NCBI GenBank assembly: GCA_016193365.1
Contig: JACPSI010000001.1
Location: 1 to 34,855, forward strand
Direction: 5' to 3'
Source of the DNA: Ignavibacteriales bacterium
GTDB taxonomy: Bacteria > Bacteroidota > Ignavibacteria > UBA10030
DNA length: 34,855 nucleotides
Position numbers and translations under genes: made by a program. The notes under the pieces were generated by a model, which saw only the letters and a list, made by a program, of their open reading frames with translations, had not been told where the DNA came from and searched no databases. Positions 25,679 to 34,455 of the stretch are shown piece after piece (position 1 is the stretch's first letter; each line of letters starts with the position of its first letter).

Positions 25679-25790
25679 TGCAACGGGTCTGCTACACGAA
25701 CTCCATCGTTTGAGCCAAAGTAACTAATTTCACTCTCTTTTGCAAACCATCCCACATAGACAGGAAGGCTTTGTTTTCGAGGATGATTTG

Positions 25791-25819
25791 TTGCGCGTCT
25801 GCCTTTTTTTGCCTAATTT
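25791..25819 (+). promoter_or_regulatory. Possible promoter for the ECF sigma gene
   Basis: TTGCGC at 25791-25796, 17 bases, TAATTT at 25814-25819. A transcript starting near 25826 would exclude the upstream TTG at 25740 and supports the ATG at 25860. Confidence 0.45.
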
Positions 25820-25859
25820 TTGTTGCCGACGATGCAAGCTACCGCGATCCGTCGTAAGG

Positions 25860-26522
25860 ATGCCCAAGGCCAGAAAGAAACATACCCCGCCCAAAACGAC
25901 AGCGGCATCCTCCTTTCCCGGCATTGTTGATAAAAAACGTTTTGAATCCCGCGAGGAAGACGCGCACCTGATTATCCGGGCTCTCAAAGGGGATCAATCG
26001 GCTTTCAAAAGACTTCGCCAGAAGTACCATGATGCCATCTATAACCTGATTTATCGCATCGTGCGCGACAAGGAAGAAGTCGAAGACCTGACGCAAGAGG
26101 CTTTTATTAAAGCCTTTACTTCGCTGAACAGCTTCAACGAAGAGTACGCCTTTTCAACCTGGTTGTATAAAATTGCGACCAACAATTCCATCGATTACAT
26201 TCGCAGGAAGAAGCTTCAAACCTTTTCCATCGACAAACCCATCGAATCGAAGGACAGCGATTATAGCTTTGAGCTCCCGGATCTTTCCCGGGGCGCGGAC
26301 CAGGAAATGATGTCCTTGCAAAGAAAAAAGATGATCGATGAAGCTATCAATGACCTTCCCGCAAAGTACAGGCAAGTGATTCTTCTACGTCATGTAGAGG
26401 AAAAGGACTATCAGGAGATCGCAAAGACGCTTCACCTCCCGTTGGGAACGGTGAAAGCGCACATTTTTCGGGCTCGTGAAATGTTGTACCGGGCTCTACG
26501 CAAGAAAATGCGCCATTTTTAG
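25860..26522 (+). CDS. ECF-family RNA polymerase sigma factor
   Basis: Directs RNA polymerase to a special promoter set. 220 residues from the ATG at 25860: a basic N-terminal tail (about 1-30, MPKARKKHTPPK), sigma region 2 (about 45-112) with EEVEDLTQEAFIKAF and the FSTWLYKIATNNSIDYIRRK helix, a linker, and region 4 (about 158-212) with LPAKYRQVILLRHVEEKDYQEIAKTL and GTVKAHIFRARE. The open frame reaches a TTG at 25740, but that part reads unlike protein and contains the likely promoter. No anti-sigma factor with a zinc or membrane domain follows; the next gene is a secreted toastrack-like protein 65 bases downstream. Confidence 0.93.
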   Translation: MPKARKKHTPPKTTAASSFPGIVDKKRFESREEDAHLIIRALKGDQSAFKRLRQKYHDAIYNLIYRIVRDKEEVEDLTQEAFIKAFTSLNSFNEEYAFSTWLYKIATNNSIDYIRRKKLQTFSIDKPIESKDSDYSFELPDLSRGADQEMMSLQRKKMIDEAINDLPAKYRQVILLRHVEEKDYQEIAKTLHLPLGTVKAHIFRAREMLYRALRKKMRHF

Positions 26523-26587
26523 TGATTCTGTGAAACAACGGGCCGATTTCCCACGTAAACGATAGAAGCGCGACATGCGCCGTGCAC

Positions 26588-27448
26588 ATGAAAAAACATG
26601 AATTGACATCGTTTTCGCTGATTCTCGTTTGTTTGCTGATTTCTCTGTCCGGCGTTGCCTCGGCACAATCCCAGCATCGCGAAATCAACCGGGGAAAAGA
26701 GCGGGAGCTTTCGGTTTTTATGGACATTGCTTTTGGCAGTATCATTCTGGAGCGGGGTGAAAAAGACAAGATCGCAATCCTTGACTACGAAGAAGAGGAA
26801 GAGGATCGACGCCGATTCGAAGTGTCCTACGATGTCGAAGGGGGAAAGGGAAAACTGAGGATCAAGCTCAAAAAGACCAAATCGATTTGGCGTGACAATG
26901 AAGAAAACAATTACCGAATATTGACCGTGAAACTCACGGATGCCCTCCCCGTTTCCCTGGAACTTGAGCTTGGTGCCGGAAAGGGTGACATCGACCTTTC
27001 GGGGATCCAAATCAGAGACTTGAAAATCTCCTCGGGAGCGAGTAGTGTCGAACTCCGGTGCGACCAGCCGAATCTCATTACGACGGAAATGATCCGCATT
27101 GAATCGGGCGTCAGCAAGTTTACTGCGACAAACCTGTGCAATACCAATTTCAAGAAATTGAAATTTTCCGGCGGCGTTGGAGCGTATAAGCTCGATTTTG
27201 GAGGCACGCTCAGACACGATGCAGATGCAAAAGTTGAAGTCGGGCTTGGTTCGATCGTGGTGTACGTGCCGAGAGAAGTGGCTACCAGGATCCTGTACGA
27301 CGACAGCTGGTTCTCGAGCTTTGACGTCGACCGGGAATTCAGGAAACGCAAGAGCGGGGTTTATGAAACAGCATTCGATGATTCTGAGAAAAGGCTCACG
27401 ATTGAGATTGAATCTGGGCTTGGGAGCGTGCGTGTAAAGAGAAAATAG
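26588..27448 (+). CDS. Secreted toastrack/DUF4097-like protein
   Basis: Function unknown. From the ATG at 26588 the product has 286 residues; a GTG at 26582 is an in-frame alternative. A signal peptide (about 1-26, ending ASAQ) is followed by a right-handed beta-helix-like run of short strands, with repeated patterns LELELGAGKGDIDLSG, LKISSGASSVEL, IRIESGVSKFTA and LKFSGGVGAYKLDFGG, typical of the toastrack fold found in LiaF- and DUF4097-type envelope stress proteins. The final strand IEIESGLGSVRVKRK closes the helix. It lies 65 bases after the ECF sigma gene and ends just before an intrinsic terminator, so the two form an operon. A role in envelope stress is inference from the fold and partner. 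Confidence 0.8.
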   Translation: MKKHELTSFSLILVCLLISLSGVASAQSQHREINRGKERELSVFMDIAFGSIILERGEKDKIAILDYEEEEEDRRRFEVSYDVEGGKGKLRIKLKKTKSIWRDNEENNYRILTVKLTDALPVSLELELGAGKGDIDLSGIQIRDLKISSGASSVELRCDQPNLITTEMIRIESGVSKFTATNLCNTNFKKLKFSGGVGAYKLDFGGTLRHDADAKVEVGLGSIVVYVPREVATRILYDDSWFSSFDVDREFRKRKSGVYETAFDDSEKRLTIEIESGLGSVRVKRK

Positions 27449-27488
27449 CCGTCGTTGAGGTCGGCCAGCGGCCACGAAATTGAACAAT

Positions 27489-27521
27489 CCCGATGAACTG
27501 ACCGTTCGCCGGGTTTTTTTT
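27489..27521 (+). terminator. Intrinsic terminator of the sigma/toastrack operon
   Basis: CCCGATGAAC (27489-27498) pairs with GTTCGCCGGG (27504-27513) in a 10-bp stem with one mismatch and one G-T pair, a 5-base loop, then eight T. The T-run touches the stop of the convergent CHAT gene. Confidence 0.8.
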
Positions 27522-30148
27522 CATCCTACCCCAAAATGAAAGAATTGCCCCCAGGAGCGGGGATGGCTCACCTCTCTCGTGCGGATGAGATTCAGCAGGG
27601 CCTGCCGGTAGGCATCCCCCGGCGCAAGCCCGTTGGCAAGATGCGTGTAAAAAAATTCACTGAAAAATTTTGATGCTTTCCGGTCGGCAGACCACGAGTT
27701 AAGAAACACATCCGATGTGCCGTTGAGTCGAAGCAGGTATGCATGGGCCGAAGACAAGCCAACTCCCTGACCGTATTGATTCGAAAGGAGAATGACGGGG
27801 AAAGGATTGAGTTCCGTCAGCTTCTCGAACGGCACATGCTCTGTCTGTTCCAGCATGCTTCCCAGCGAGAGCATTATTTCACCAAGTGGCGACGAGCCGC
27901 GGCCGTACACAAACTCCGTTGAAAGCTGCAACACATCCCCGTGATACTCTCGCAAGTTCTTCCATGAAGCTTCCTGACCGAGGAGCACGGTGGTGCTCTT
28001 GAGAAAACTCCTGACATCGCGGAGCTCATAGTCGACGGACCAGTTTCTTCCACTCGGATTGCCGACCGCGATGATTTCACGAATTCGCGAAACGCCCGCC
28101 GTTTTAAACTTCAATGACGAAAGGGAGGCAAGATAGTCGACCGTCGTCCGTTCGATCAAGTATTGAACATTCCCGGCCCGGTCCTGCCGTTCGAGAGCGT
28201 GGAACGGAAACGCCTCTGTGTCTTTGCTCAAAACAATGACCAGATTGCGGTCAAGGAGGTCGTCGACAGGACGAAGGAGAAGGTCATACAGTAACGTGGA
28301 GAGCCGCGCAAAGCGCGTCATGACAGGGACGCTTTCTTCACCCCCGATGCCGGCATAGACGCCCGGATCTTGCATCAGCCGACGGTATTCAGACATGAGT
28401 TTGAGAAGGGTGTCCTGCCGGACAACTTTCTCGCGCACTTCAAACTTCCTTGCAGAGATCGCAAACAGATAGAGCTTGTGTTCCGTTGGAAGAAACGTGA
28501 GAACAAGTGTCCCCGGCGGAACCAGTGCAGAAACTTCGGACACCTTGACGGAACCCGGCTGAATCAGCGGCTCATAATTGGGATATTGTGCGGCGATCCT
28601 GCCAGCGTTCACCGTCACGCGCTGCCTGAGGCCGATCATTTCCGAACGAAGCTTATTCACCTTTTGAAGATCCTTCGAGCGTTGCCGATTTCCCAGCAAA
28701 TTGGATAACTCGAGCTCAAGAATCTTCAGTTGTTGAATGTCCTTTCGTGTTTCGACGATCTGTTGCTGAATCTGGGAATTGCGGATTCCGGGGTCGATAC
28801 CTCCTAAAAGGTCGAACAGAGATTTGTTCTGCCCCATCTCGACGGCTGAAAGCGCCTCACCATATTTGCCAAGCTGTAACAGGAGGCTCGCGTAACGATA
28901 GTACCATTCCTCATTCCGACGCCTGACATTCAATTCCTGCAGGAACGGTTCGTGCAACTCCTTGTCAATAAACTCTCCCAGACTTGATTCGTCAAGGCCG
29001 ACTGCGGTTTTGTACATTTCTTCGGCCTTCTGAAGATTTCCCTGTTCTTCATAGAGTTTCCCAATTTCCGTCCACAAAAAAGCTTCCCCAGTCCGGTGTG
29101 CTGTTTCTCGAAATCGTTTCGCAATTTGCTCGTACGATTGTTGCACGCGGTGAACGCTCGTTGCCCTTTGGCCGGGCGTCATGAGGCTCAGATTCGTCCT
29201 GATAACAAACACGTAAAGGTAGTTTTCAGAAACCCTGTCCCCGAGAGCCTGGGCAATCTTAAGAGCTGACTCGAAATATCGCTTTGCGTCCGCATACCTT
29301 GCGCTGTTGAAATAGATGGAACCTATGTGAAAGAGAAAAAGGCCTTCGTATTCTTTCCCAACTCTCTTTATCCTCAAAATGTTCGTTGCATCTCTGAAGT
29401 CCACCAATGCTGTATTCAGGTCTCCCTCGGCGCGGTGAATAAGCGCGAGGTCCATATGCAGCTTCGCCGCAAGAAGGGGATCCTCGTTTTCCTGAATAGT
29501 CTCGAGAGCTTGTTGAATCGAATTCAACGCTTCGACGTATTGCCCGATGCGTTGGTACAGCTTTGCCAGGCCGCGCAGTGACAGTGCGACGTTCCGATGA
29601 TCTCGCTGTTGTCTGAACAACGAGACGGATCGGCGAAACCCTTCGAGGGATTCCTCAAGCTCGCCTGATTCCAGCAAAGTCGTCGCCAGTTTAAGCTCGG
29701 ATTCAGCGCGCTTCCCTTCGTCATTGATTAACGAAACGAGAAGGAGTGCTGACCGATAATACCGGATCGCATGATTGTATTCACGGATCGTGCTGTAGAC
29801 ATCTCCAAGGAGGATGGTCAAATGAGTTTCGGCACGAAAGTCCCCGAGCTTCTTCGCCCACGCGACCGCTGCCTGAAGGTTCCCGATGGAAAGCCTGATG
29901 TCGCCCTGAGCAAGGTTTGTCTGCGCGAGGTAGCTGTACCCTTCAAGGATCCTGTCCGACGCCTGCAGTTGTTCAAACATCGGAACTGCCCGTTCAAACA
30001 GCGCGCGCGCCTGGGTGTAGGATTTTTCCTTGTATAACTCTACTGCCTTTTCGTACATCTCTTCAGGGTCGGTGAGCGGCTGGTCCCAGACATCGCAGCC
30101 GAGAAGAACGAGGAACAAGAGCAAGGAAAGAGCTTTGCGGGCGTGCAT
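27521..30148 (-). CDS. TPR lipoprotein with a CHAT domain lacking catalytic residues
   Basis: Function unknown. From the ATG at 30148 it has 875 residues; a longer frame to 30229 would hide the lipobox. Lipobox LLGC (Cys18) predicts a lipid anchor. TPR repeats fill about 25-450, a coiled-coil link follows (about 470-540), and a CHAT caspase-like domain forms the end (about 560-875). CHAT landmarks are recognisable: LVLTFLPTEHKLYLFAI, VIVLSKDTEAFPFHAL, a LNSWSADRKAS strand where active families have SLWPVDD, and the closing HPRSWGQFFHFG. But the His of the usual HFATHG box is E745 (LQLSTEF) and the Cys of the usual LSAC box is Q791 (LLSNQYG). It therefore looks like a non-proteolytic CHAT protein, perhaps a scaffold. 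Confidence 0.87.
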   Translation of the reverse strand: MHARKALSLLLFLVLLGCDVWDQPLTDPEEMYEKAVELYKEKSYTQARALFERAVPMFEQLQASDRILEGYSYLAQTNLAQGDIRLSIGNLQAAVAWAKKLGDFRAETHLTILLGDVYSTIREYNHAIRYYRSALLLVSLINDEGKRAESELKLATTLLESGELEESLEGFRRSVSLFRQQRDHRNVALSLRGLAKLYQRIGQYVEALNSIQQALETIQENEDPLLAAKLHMDLALIHRAEGDLNTALVDFRDATNILRIKRVGKEYEGLFLFHIGSIYFNSARYADAKRYFESALKIAQALGDRVSENYLYVFVIRTNLSLMTPGQRATSVHRVQQSYEQIAKRFRETAHRTGEAFLWTEIGKLYEEQGNLQKAEEMYKTAVGLDESSLGEFIDKELHEPFLQELNVRRRNEEWYYRYASLLLQLGKYGEALSAVEMGQNKSLFDLLGGIDPGIRNSQIQQQIVETRKDIQQLKILELELSNLLGNRQRSKDLQKVNKLRSEMIGLRQRVTVNAGRIAAQYPNYEPLIQPGSVKVSEVSALVPPGTLVLTFLPTEHKLYLFAISARKFEVREKVVRQDTLLKLMSEYRRLMQDPGVYAGIGGEESVPVMTRFARLSTLLYDLLLRPVDDLLDRNLVIVLSKDTEAFPFHALERQDRAGNVQYLIERTTVDYLASLSSLKFKTAGVSRIREIIAVGNPSGRNWSVDYELRDVRSFLKSTTVLLGQEASWKNLREYHGDVLQLSTEFVYGRGSSPLGEIMLSLGSMLEQTEHVPFEKLTELNPFPVILLSNQYGQGVGLSSAHAYLLRLNGTSDVFLNSWSADRKASKFFSEFFYTHLANGLAPGDAYRQALLNLIRTREVSHPRSWGQFFHFGVG

Positions 30149-30160
30149 CAGTAGTTGACG

Positions 30161-30199
30161 AAATAAAAATCCCGTCTCAACACTTTGCTGAGACGGGAT
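30161..30199 (-). terminator. Intrinsic terminator after the DUF6588-like gene
   Basis: An 11-bp perfect stem, ATCCCGTCTCA with TGAGACGGGAT (30169-30179 and 30189-30199), a 9-base loop, and TTTTTATTT on the minus strand. It separates the barrel gene from the CHAT lipoprotein gene, which begins 13 bases further on. Confidence 0.9.
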
Positions 30200-30241
30200 G
30201 AATATAACAAACCTGTGCTCGGACTGCAACAGATTGCGCTG

Positions 30242-31129
30242 TCAGCGGAACGTAATACCGACTCCTGCCGTAGCCACGGGGTGCGGCGCCAGAGAATAAT
30301 CTGCGTGAATGTTGAGGAAGAGCAACAGAAACCGCGCTCCGACATGCACACGAGACTTATTCTTGCCAGTAAACGAGAGACCTGATACTGTCTGAGTGTT
30401 CGCTGGGTTCGTTGGATCAGTGAAAGTGTAGGACTCGACCTCCCAACTTGAACTTTCGATTTGGAATCCGCCATACAGAGTGAAAATAATCAGACTCTTG
30501 CTCACTTCTGCTCCAAAAGCTGTCCCACTTGCCGACATAATCTTTTTATCATTCTTGTCATTGAAAGTCAACTTCTGTGTCATGAAATGAACGGCGATAT
30601 CAAGAGGGAGTAATGGAATATACTGATCAATATCGTGCCTCAGCCCAAACCCAACAAAACTCACCTTTCCCGCATCGCCTGCGCTTACACTTGGAACGAA
30701 CCTCCCTGTGACTTCAAGACCAAACGGTAATCCGATAGAAGCCTGCGGAATAACGAGAGGGACAAACTTCAGGTCGAACCCTTTCGGTTGACTGGAACTT
30801 CCGCTTGTTGAGCTTCCCACGACGGTTGGAGATTTGGTTGTTGTTCCATCAGGGAAACGAAAATCGAATTCCTTGTCTTCGTCTTTGACAGGAACTAACA
30901 TGGCCTTGATTCCAACGTCAAAACCCAATGCACTATGGAGATCCGCCGAATGATAGAACCCGCTGTTCATCGCCGCACCAAAGCTTGAAAGAAGAGGATT
31001 GAGATATCCTTCTGCATTCTCTTTTGCCACTTTCTTTAGTTGTTCCGCAAGATCGCCTGACTGGGCAATAGCGGCAGAAGAAACTAGAGCCATGGCAACC
31101 AAAATTCGCACTAGATTTGTTTTCTTCAT
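30242..31129 (-). CDS. DUF6588-like outer-membrane barrel protein
   Basis: Function unknown. 295 residues with a signal peptide (about 1-22, ending AIAQ), a short helical stretch, then the motif LNPLLSSFGAAMNSGFYHSA followed by LGFDVGIKAM, which I associate with the DUF6588 family of Bacteroidota. The rest alternates strands of a barrel, with a Ser/Thr/Gly-rich loop (about 95-115), and ends in VGITFR. A strong AGGAGG site lies 5 bases before the ATG at 31129. A possible promoter (TTGAAA, 17 bases, CATCAT on the minus strand) overlaps the end of the upstream gene. It has its own terminator, so it is probably a single-gene transcript. Family assignment is from memory of the motif and moderate. 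Confidence 0.75.
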   Translation of the reverse strand: MKKTNLVRILVAMALVSSAAIAQSGDLAEQLKKVAKENAEGYLNPLLSSFGAAMNSGFYHSADLHSALGFDVGIKAMLVPVKDEDKEFDFRFPDGTTTKSPTVVGSSTSGSSSQPKGFDLKFVPLVIPQASIGLPFGLEVTGRFVPSVSAGDAGKVSFVGFGLRHDIDQYIPLLPLDIAVHFMTQKLTFNDKNDKKIMSASGTAFGAEVSKSLIIFTLYGGFQIESSSWEVESYTFTDPTNPANTQTVSGLSFTGKNKSRVHVGARFLLLFLNIHADYSLAPHPVATAGVGITFR

Positions 31130-31183
31130 GAAGCCTCCTGATTGGTTATTGTTTTCATATGATGCAATATCATCAAACCTCTT

Positions 31184-31981
31184 TCAAGAATCAACGGATA
31201 CCTTGTAGCTTTTGACAATCGTCACAATATCGTCGGCGTTGTCTGACAAAATGCCGTCAACCCCCAATTCCAACATTTTTCGAACGTCTTCGAGCGAATT
31301 CAGGGTGTAGACATAGACGGCGATGCCGCTGCTGTGGGCATCTCGTATCATTTTTTTTCTTAACTCTTGTTTGGCGCAGACGAACACCGATGCATTGGCG
31401 CGGGCGGCAAGTGTGGATGGTAGTTTCCCGAAGTCGCGATAAAGATTATACAGCACGCCGGTGCAAGAATCCGGACTTATTCGTTTCAGGTTTGTTATCA
31501 TCACGTGATCGAAGGAAGAGAACATCACGTGCTGCTCCATGCCGCATTCACGGACAATTCGCAAAACGTGCGACTCGAGCACACCTGCGCGTTCACGACG
31601 AACGAATCCGGATTTCAGCTCTATGTTCACCCACCGTTTTCCACGCACGAGCTCAAGCACAGATTTGAGTGTTGGGATTCTCTCTGAAGAAAACGACGGG
31701 TGAAACCACGAGCCTGCATCGAACTTCTGAATCTCTTCGTAAAGATAATTTCGGGCCGCTCCGTTTCCGGTGGACGTTCTTTGCAGCGTTCGGTCGTGGA
31801 GTACGATAACTTCCTCATCACGAGACAACCGGACGTCAAGCTCAATCATGTCGATTCCGGGGTTCTTAGCGGCAAGTGTAAATGAAGCAAGCGTATTTTC
31901 GGGCGACTTCCCCGAGATTCCACGATGGGCGATGACGTAGGGAGGCGATCCCGGACCCGGCCGGGGATGAAACTGCTGCAT
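31184..31981 (-). CDS. ugpQ: Glycerophosphodiester phosphodiesterase
   Basis: Splits glycerophosphodiesters into glycerol-3-phosphate and an alcohol. 265 residues with the GDPD pattern: H19-R20 (AHRG), E28-N29 (PENT), E47-D49 (IELDVRLSRD) and H62 (VLHD), covering both catalytic histidines and the metal ligands, with further motifs NIELKSG and the final GVDGILSDN. No signal peptide is seen, so it is probably cytoplasmic (UgpQ type rather than periplasmic GlpQ). It starts 3 bases after adk, so it is likely in the same transcript as adk. Confidence 0.92.
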   Translation of the reverse strand: MQQFHPRPGPGSPPYVIAHRGISGKSPENTLASFTLAAKNPGIDMIELDVRLSRDEEVIVLHDRTLQRTSTGNGAARNYLYEEIQKFDAGSWFHPSFSSERIPTLKSVLELVRGKRWVNIELKSGFVRRERAGVLESHVLRIVRECGMEQHVMFSSFDHVMITNLKRISPDSCTGVLYNLYRDFGKLPSTLAARANASVFVCAKQELRKKMIRDAHSSGIAVYVYTLNSLEDVRKMLELGVDGILSDNADDIVTIVKSYKVSVDS

Positions 31982-31984
31982 GAA

Positions 31985-32641
31985 TCAGTGATGGTTGCGG
32001 TTCTTGTAAATGATATCGAGGATCTGTTTGTGGACGTAGCCGATCTCCTGCATGCCGTCGATTTGAATGAACCGGCCGGTCTGGCGATAGAAATCCTTGA
32101 GCGGTTTGGTCTGATTGAGGTAGACATCCAGGCGGTGTCTCACTGTTTCCGGCTTGTCGTCGTCGCGGTGGTAGAGCTCCCCTCCACAATTCTTGCAACG
32201 GTCCATGTCTCCATTGAGTTGGTCGAGGTTGTAAATGCGCCCACACGTGCGGCACATGCGCCTGTTGCCGAGTCGCCTGATGACTTCGTCGTGCTCAACG
32301 CGCAAGCTAATCACGGCATCCAACGCGATCCCCATTTTCTCAAACATCCGGTCGAGCGCTTTGGCCTGGGCAACAGTTCTGGGGAATCCGTCCAGAATGA
32401 AGCTCCTTTGGGCTTTCTCCGATTTCAGGACTTCCTCGATGAGGCCGATCATGACTTCATCCGGTACGAGGTTTCCAGCATCCATATATTCTTTGGCTTT
32501 CTTGCCGAGGGGCGTCATGTTTTTTACCGCCTCGCGCAGAAGATCGCCCGTCGAGATATGGGCCGAATTGAATTCCTCCGTGAGGAGCTTGGCTTGCGTG
32601 CCTTTTCCCACGCCCGGAGGCCCAAAGAGGATTATACGCAT
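31985..32641 (-). CDS. adk: Adenylate kinase, long form with zinc-binding LID
   Basis: Balances AMP, ADP and ATP. 218 residues: P-loop GPPGVGKGT at 7-15, STGDLLRE and FILDGFPRT for AMP binding, and a LID domain carrying four cysteines C130, C133, C149 and C152 that form a structural zinc site. The cysteine type of LID is common in Gram-positives and several diderm phyla; E. coli Adk lacks it. The gene lies 36 bases after rlmN on the same strand and 3 bases before the GDPD gene. Confidence 0.97.
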   Translation of the reverse strand: MRIILFGPPGVGKGTQAKLLTEEFNSAHISTGDLLREAVKNMTPLGKKAKEYMDAGNLVPDEVMIGLIEEVLKSEKAQRSFILDGFPRTVAQAKALDRMFEKMGIALDAVISLRVEHDEVIRRLGNRRMCRTCGRIYNLDQLNGDMDRCKNCGGELYHRDDDKPETVRHRLDVYLNQTKPLKDFYRQTGRFIQIDGMQEIGYVHKQILDIIYKNRNHH

Positions 32642-32677
32642 GGAATCGATTTCACTTTCTTGGACTGAGTGTGGAGA

Positions 32678-33811
32678 TTACGTAGCATAGCTGGCGGGGA
32701 GCTGTCGCGATGAGCTTGGAACCTGTGACAGACCTTCTCGTCCGATCGCCAGAACGGCAAGCTGGCCGCAGGCCGCATTGATGTCCGCGCCGGCGCTGCT
32801 GCGAACCATGACGGTGATGTTCTCACGTCGAAGGGCATTGGCAAAATCATCGATGCGGGAGCGTCCCGAAGGCTTCAATGTCGAAGCAAAACCGGAGGGG
32901 TTCGTGAATTCAATGGAATGGAACGGAATGAGGTTCACCTTGCACGGAATGCGCTTCGAAAGCTGGACCATCTTTTTTACATCGCTTGCCGTATCGTTGA
33001 AGCCATCGATCATGATGTATTCGAACGTCGGGCGGCGTTTTGTTTTGCGGTAATAATACTCCATCGCATCCAGCAGCTCATCCACGCTGAATTTTTTGGT
33101 AATCGGCATGAGCCTTGTTCGTTTTTCATTGTCGAGGGAGTGCAGCGAAAGAGCCAGCTTGACCTTTCGGCCCTCATCCGCCATTCGTCGGATCCTGTCG
33201 GCATATCCGGCTGTGGAAATAGTAATGTGCTTTGCGCCGATGTTGAGCGAACGGTCATCCGTCAGAATATCCACTGATTTTATGACATTCTCATAGTTCA
33301 GCATCGGTTCTCCCATTCCCATGTAGACGACGTTGGTTATCCGTCGTGAAGCATGTTTCTGGGCCTGGATGACCTGGTCCACAATCTCGCCTGCTGTGAG
33401 GTTGCGCGTGAAGCCCATCGTTCCCGTTGCACAGAATTTGCAGTCCAAAGGACAGCCGACCTGCGTTGAAATACAGAGCGTTAGTCTTTTTCCAGCGTCC
33501 GGTGACGTTCTCTCGGGCGGAATCAAGACGCTTTCAACGACAAGCCCATCCGCGAGGCAAAACAGGAATTTCGTTGTTCCGTCTTTCGGAGATCTACGTG
33601 CGGCCACAACTTCAAGCGTCTGTATTTCAGCCGATTTCGCCAAGAGATCTCGAAATCCCTTCGAAATATCCGACATTTCTTCAAAGGAGCTGGCTCCTTT
33701 AGCGTACATCCAGGAAAAGACCTGGCCACCCCGGTATTTCCTTTCACCGATTGACAGGACGAAATCCTGAAGCTCGGCCACGGTCATTCCTTTGAGATTC
33801 TGCCTGCTCAT
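32678..33811 (-). CDS. rlmN: Dual-specificity 23S rRNA A2503 / tRNA A37 C2-methyltransferase
   Basis: Radical SAM enzyme that methylates C2 of adenine 2503 in 23S rRNA and A37 of some tRNAs. 377 residues. Iron-sulfur cysteines are C120, C124 and C127 (CPLDCKFC). The methyl-carrying and resolving cysteines correspond to C348 (AACGQL) and C113 (TLCIST), placed as in E. coli RlmN (C355 and C118). MGMGEPMLNYENV is the SAM-binding region. About 20 residues trail after the last core motif and are low-complexity. The gene lies 0.7 kb from a 23S rRNA gene, its substrate class, though the target base is outside the visible part. Confidence 0.97.
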   Translation of the reverse strand: MSRQNLKGMTVAELQDFVLSIGERKYRGGQVFSWMYAKGASSFEEMSDISKGFRDLLAKSAEIQTLEVVAARRSPKDGTTKFLFCLADGLVVESVLIPPERTSPDAGKRLTLCISTQVGCPLDCKFCATGTMGFTRNLTAGEIVDQVIQAQKHASRRITNVVYMGMGEPMLNYENVIKSVDILTDDRSLNIGAKHITISTAGYADRIRRMADEGRKVKLALSLHSLDNEKRTRLMPITKKFSVDELLDAMEYYYRKTKRRPTFEYIMIDGFNDTASDVKKMVQLSKRIPCKVNLIPFHSIEFTNPSGFASTLKPSGRSRIDDFANALRRENITVMVRSSAGADINAACGQLAVLAIGREGLSQVPSSSRQLPASYAT

Positions 33812-33950
33812 AGGGGAGAAAAGTTACGCAAATATCAAACTGAGAGCAAGATGAAACAAGACTTTAATCGCCCTTCTCTTTGCGGGCATATTCCACATCC
33901 TGTGTCTTATCCTCGTCGGAATTGCCATCTATCAGTTTGTTCGTACGGCC

Positions 33951-34265
33951 GTGCAGCCGGAGACAGAGTTGATCTCGGCTGTCATTCGGTCGATCAACAC
34001 GCTGGTCATCTCGTTAGCGATGTACGAGCTTGGCGCCGGCATTGGGAAGGAATACACCGCAGGTGAGGGGGAAAGCATTTTCCAGAACATGAGGCGCATG
34101 ATCACGAGATTTGTTGGAACGGTGTGTATCACGCTTGTGCTCGAAGCGCTCATCATGATTATCAAATACAGCCAGTTGGACATGGCCGGGAACTTCTACT
34201 ATCCTGTCAGCATTATCATCGCCTCGGGGTGCTCTTGGTTTCTCTGGGCGGGTTTCTTTCGTTGA
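33951..34265 (+). CDS. Small membrane protein, N-terminus apparently frameshifted
   Basis: Unrecognised small membrane protein. The uninterrupted frame from the GTG at 33951 gives 104 residues with about three membrane helices. But the same frame stays open back to 33855 and there encodes another strongly hydrophobic helix (ALLFAGIFHILCLILVGIAI), with no ATG, GTG or TTG to start it. An ATG at 33851 is one base out of frame, within ATGAAACAAG. Removing one A would give MNKTLIALL and join it to the whole protein of about 137 residues. So the gene is either broken, carries a sequencing error, or starts unusually. The gene is transcribed away from rlmN, 39 bases upstream of the ATG. Confidence 0.6.
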   Translation: MQPETELISAVIRSINTLVISLAMYELGAGIGKEYTAGEGESIFQNMRRMITRFVGTVCITLVLEALIMIIKYSQLDMAGNFYYPVSIIIASGCSWFLWAGFFR

Positions 34266-34290
34266 CAAAGTAGAATAAGCAATGATGTGC

Positions 34291-34331
34291 ATAAAAAGTG
34301 AAAGCCCGATTCGTACTGGAATCGGGCTTTC
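34291..34331 (-). terminator. Terminator of the rRNA operon
   Basis: A 12-bp perfect stem, GAAAGCCCGATT (34300-34311) with AATCGGGCTTTC (34320-34331), and an 8-base loop. On the minus strand it is followed by ACTTTTTA. It lies 9 bases past the 5S gene. The symmetric stem could also stop the small membrane gene from the other side, though without a T-run there. Confidence 0.88.
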
Positions 34332-34339
34332 AAAATAAT

Positions 34340-34455
<116 letters not shown>

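Noticed and set aside
25740-25859. N-terminal extension of the ECF sigma factor from a TTG
   Set aside because: Cysteine-rich, non-conserved-looking residues and a promoter-like sequence within it; the ATG at 25860 fits better.
26519-27487. 322-codon open frame on the minus strand across the toastrack gene
   Set aside because: It is fully antisense to a gene with signal peptide, fold pattern, promoter context and terminator; no family resemblance and no ribosome site.
31925-32668. 247-codon open frame on the plus strand across adk
   Set aside because: Antisense to a complete adk with all motifs; a product of codon bias.
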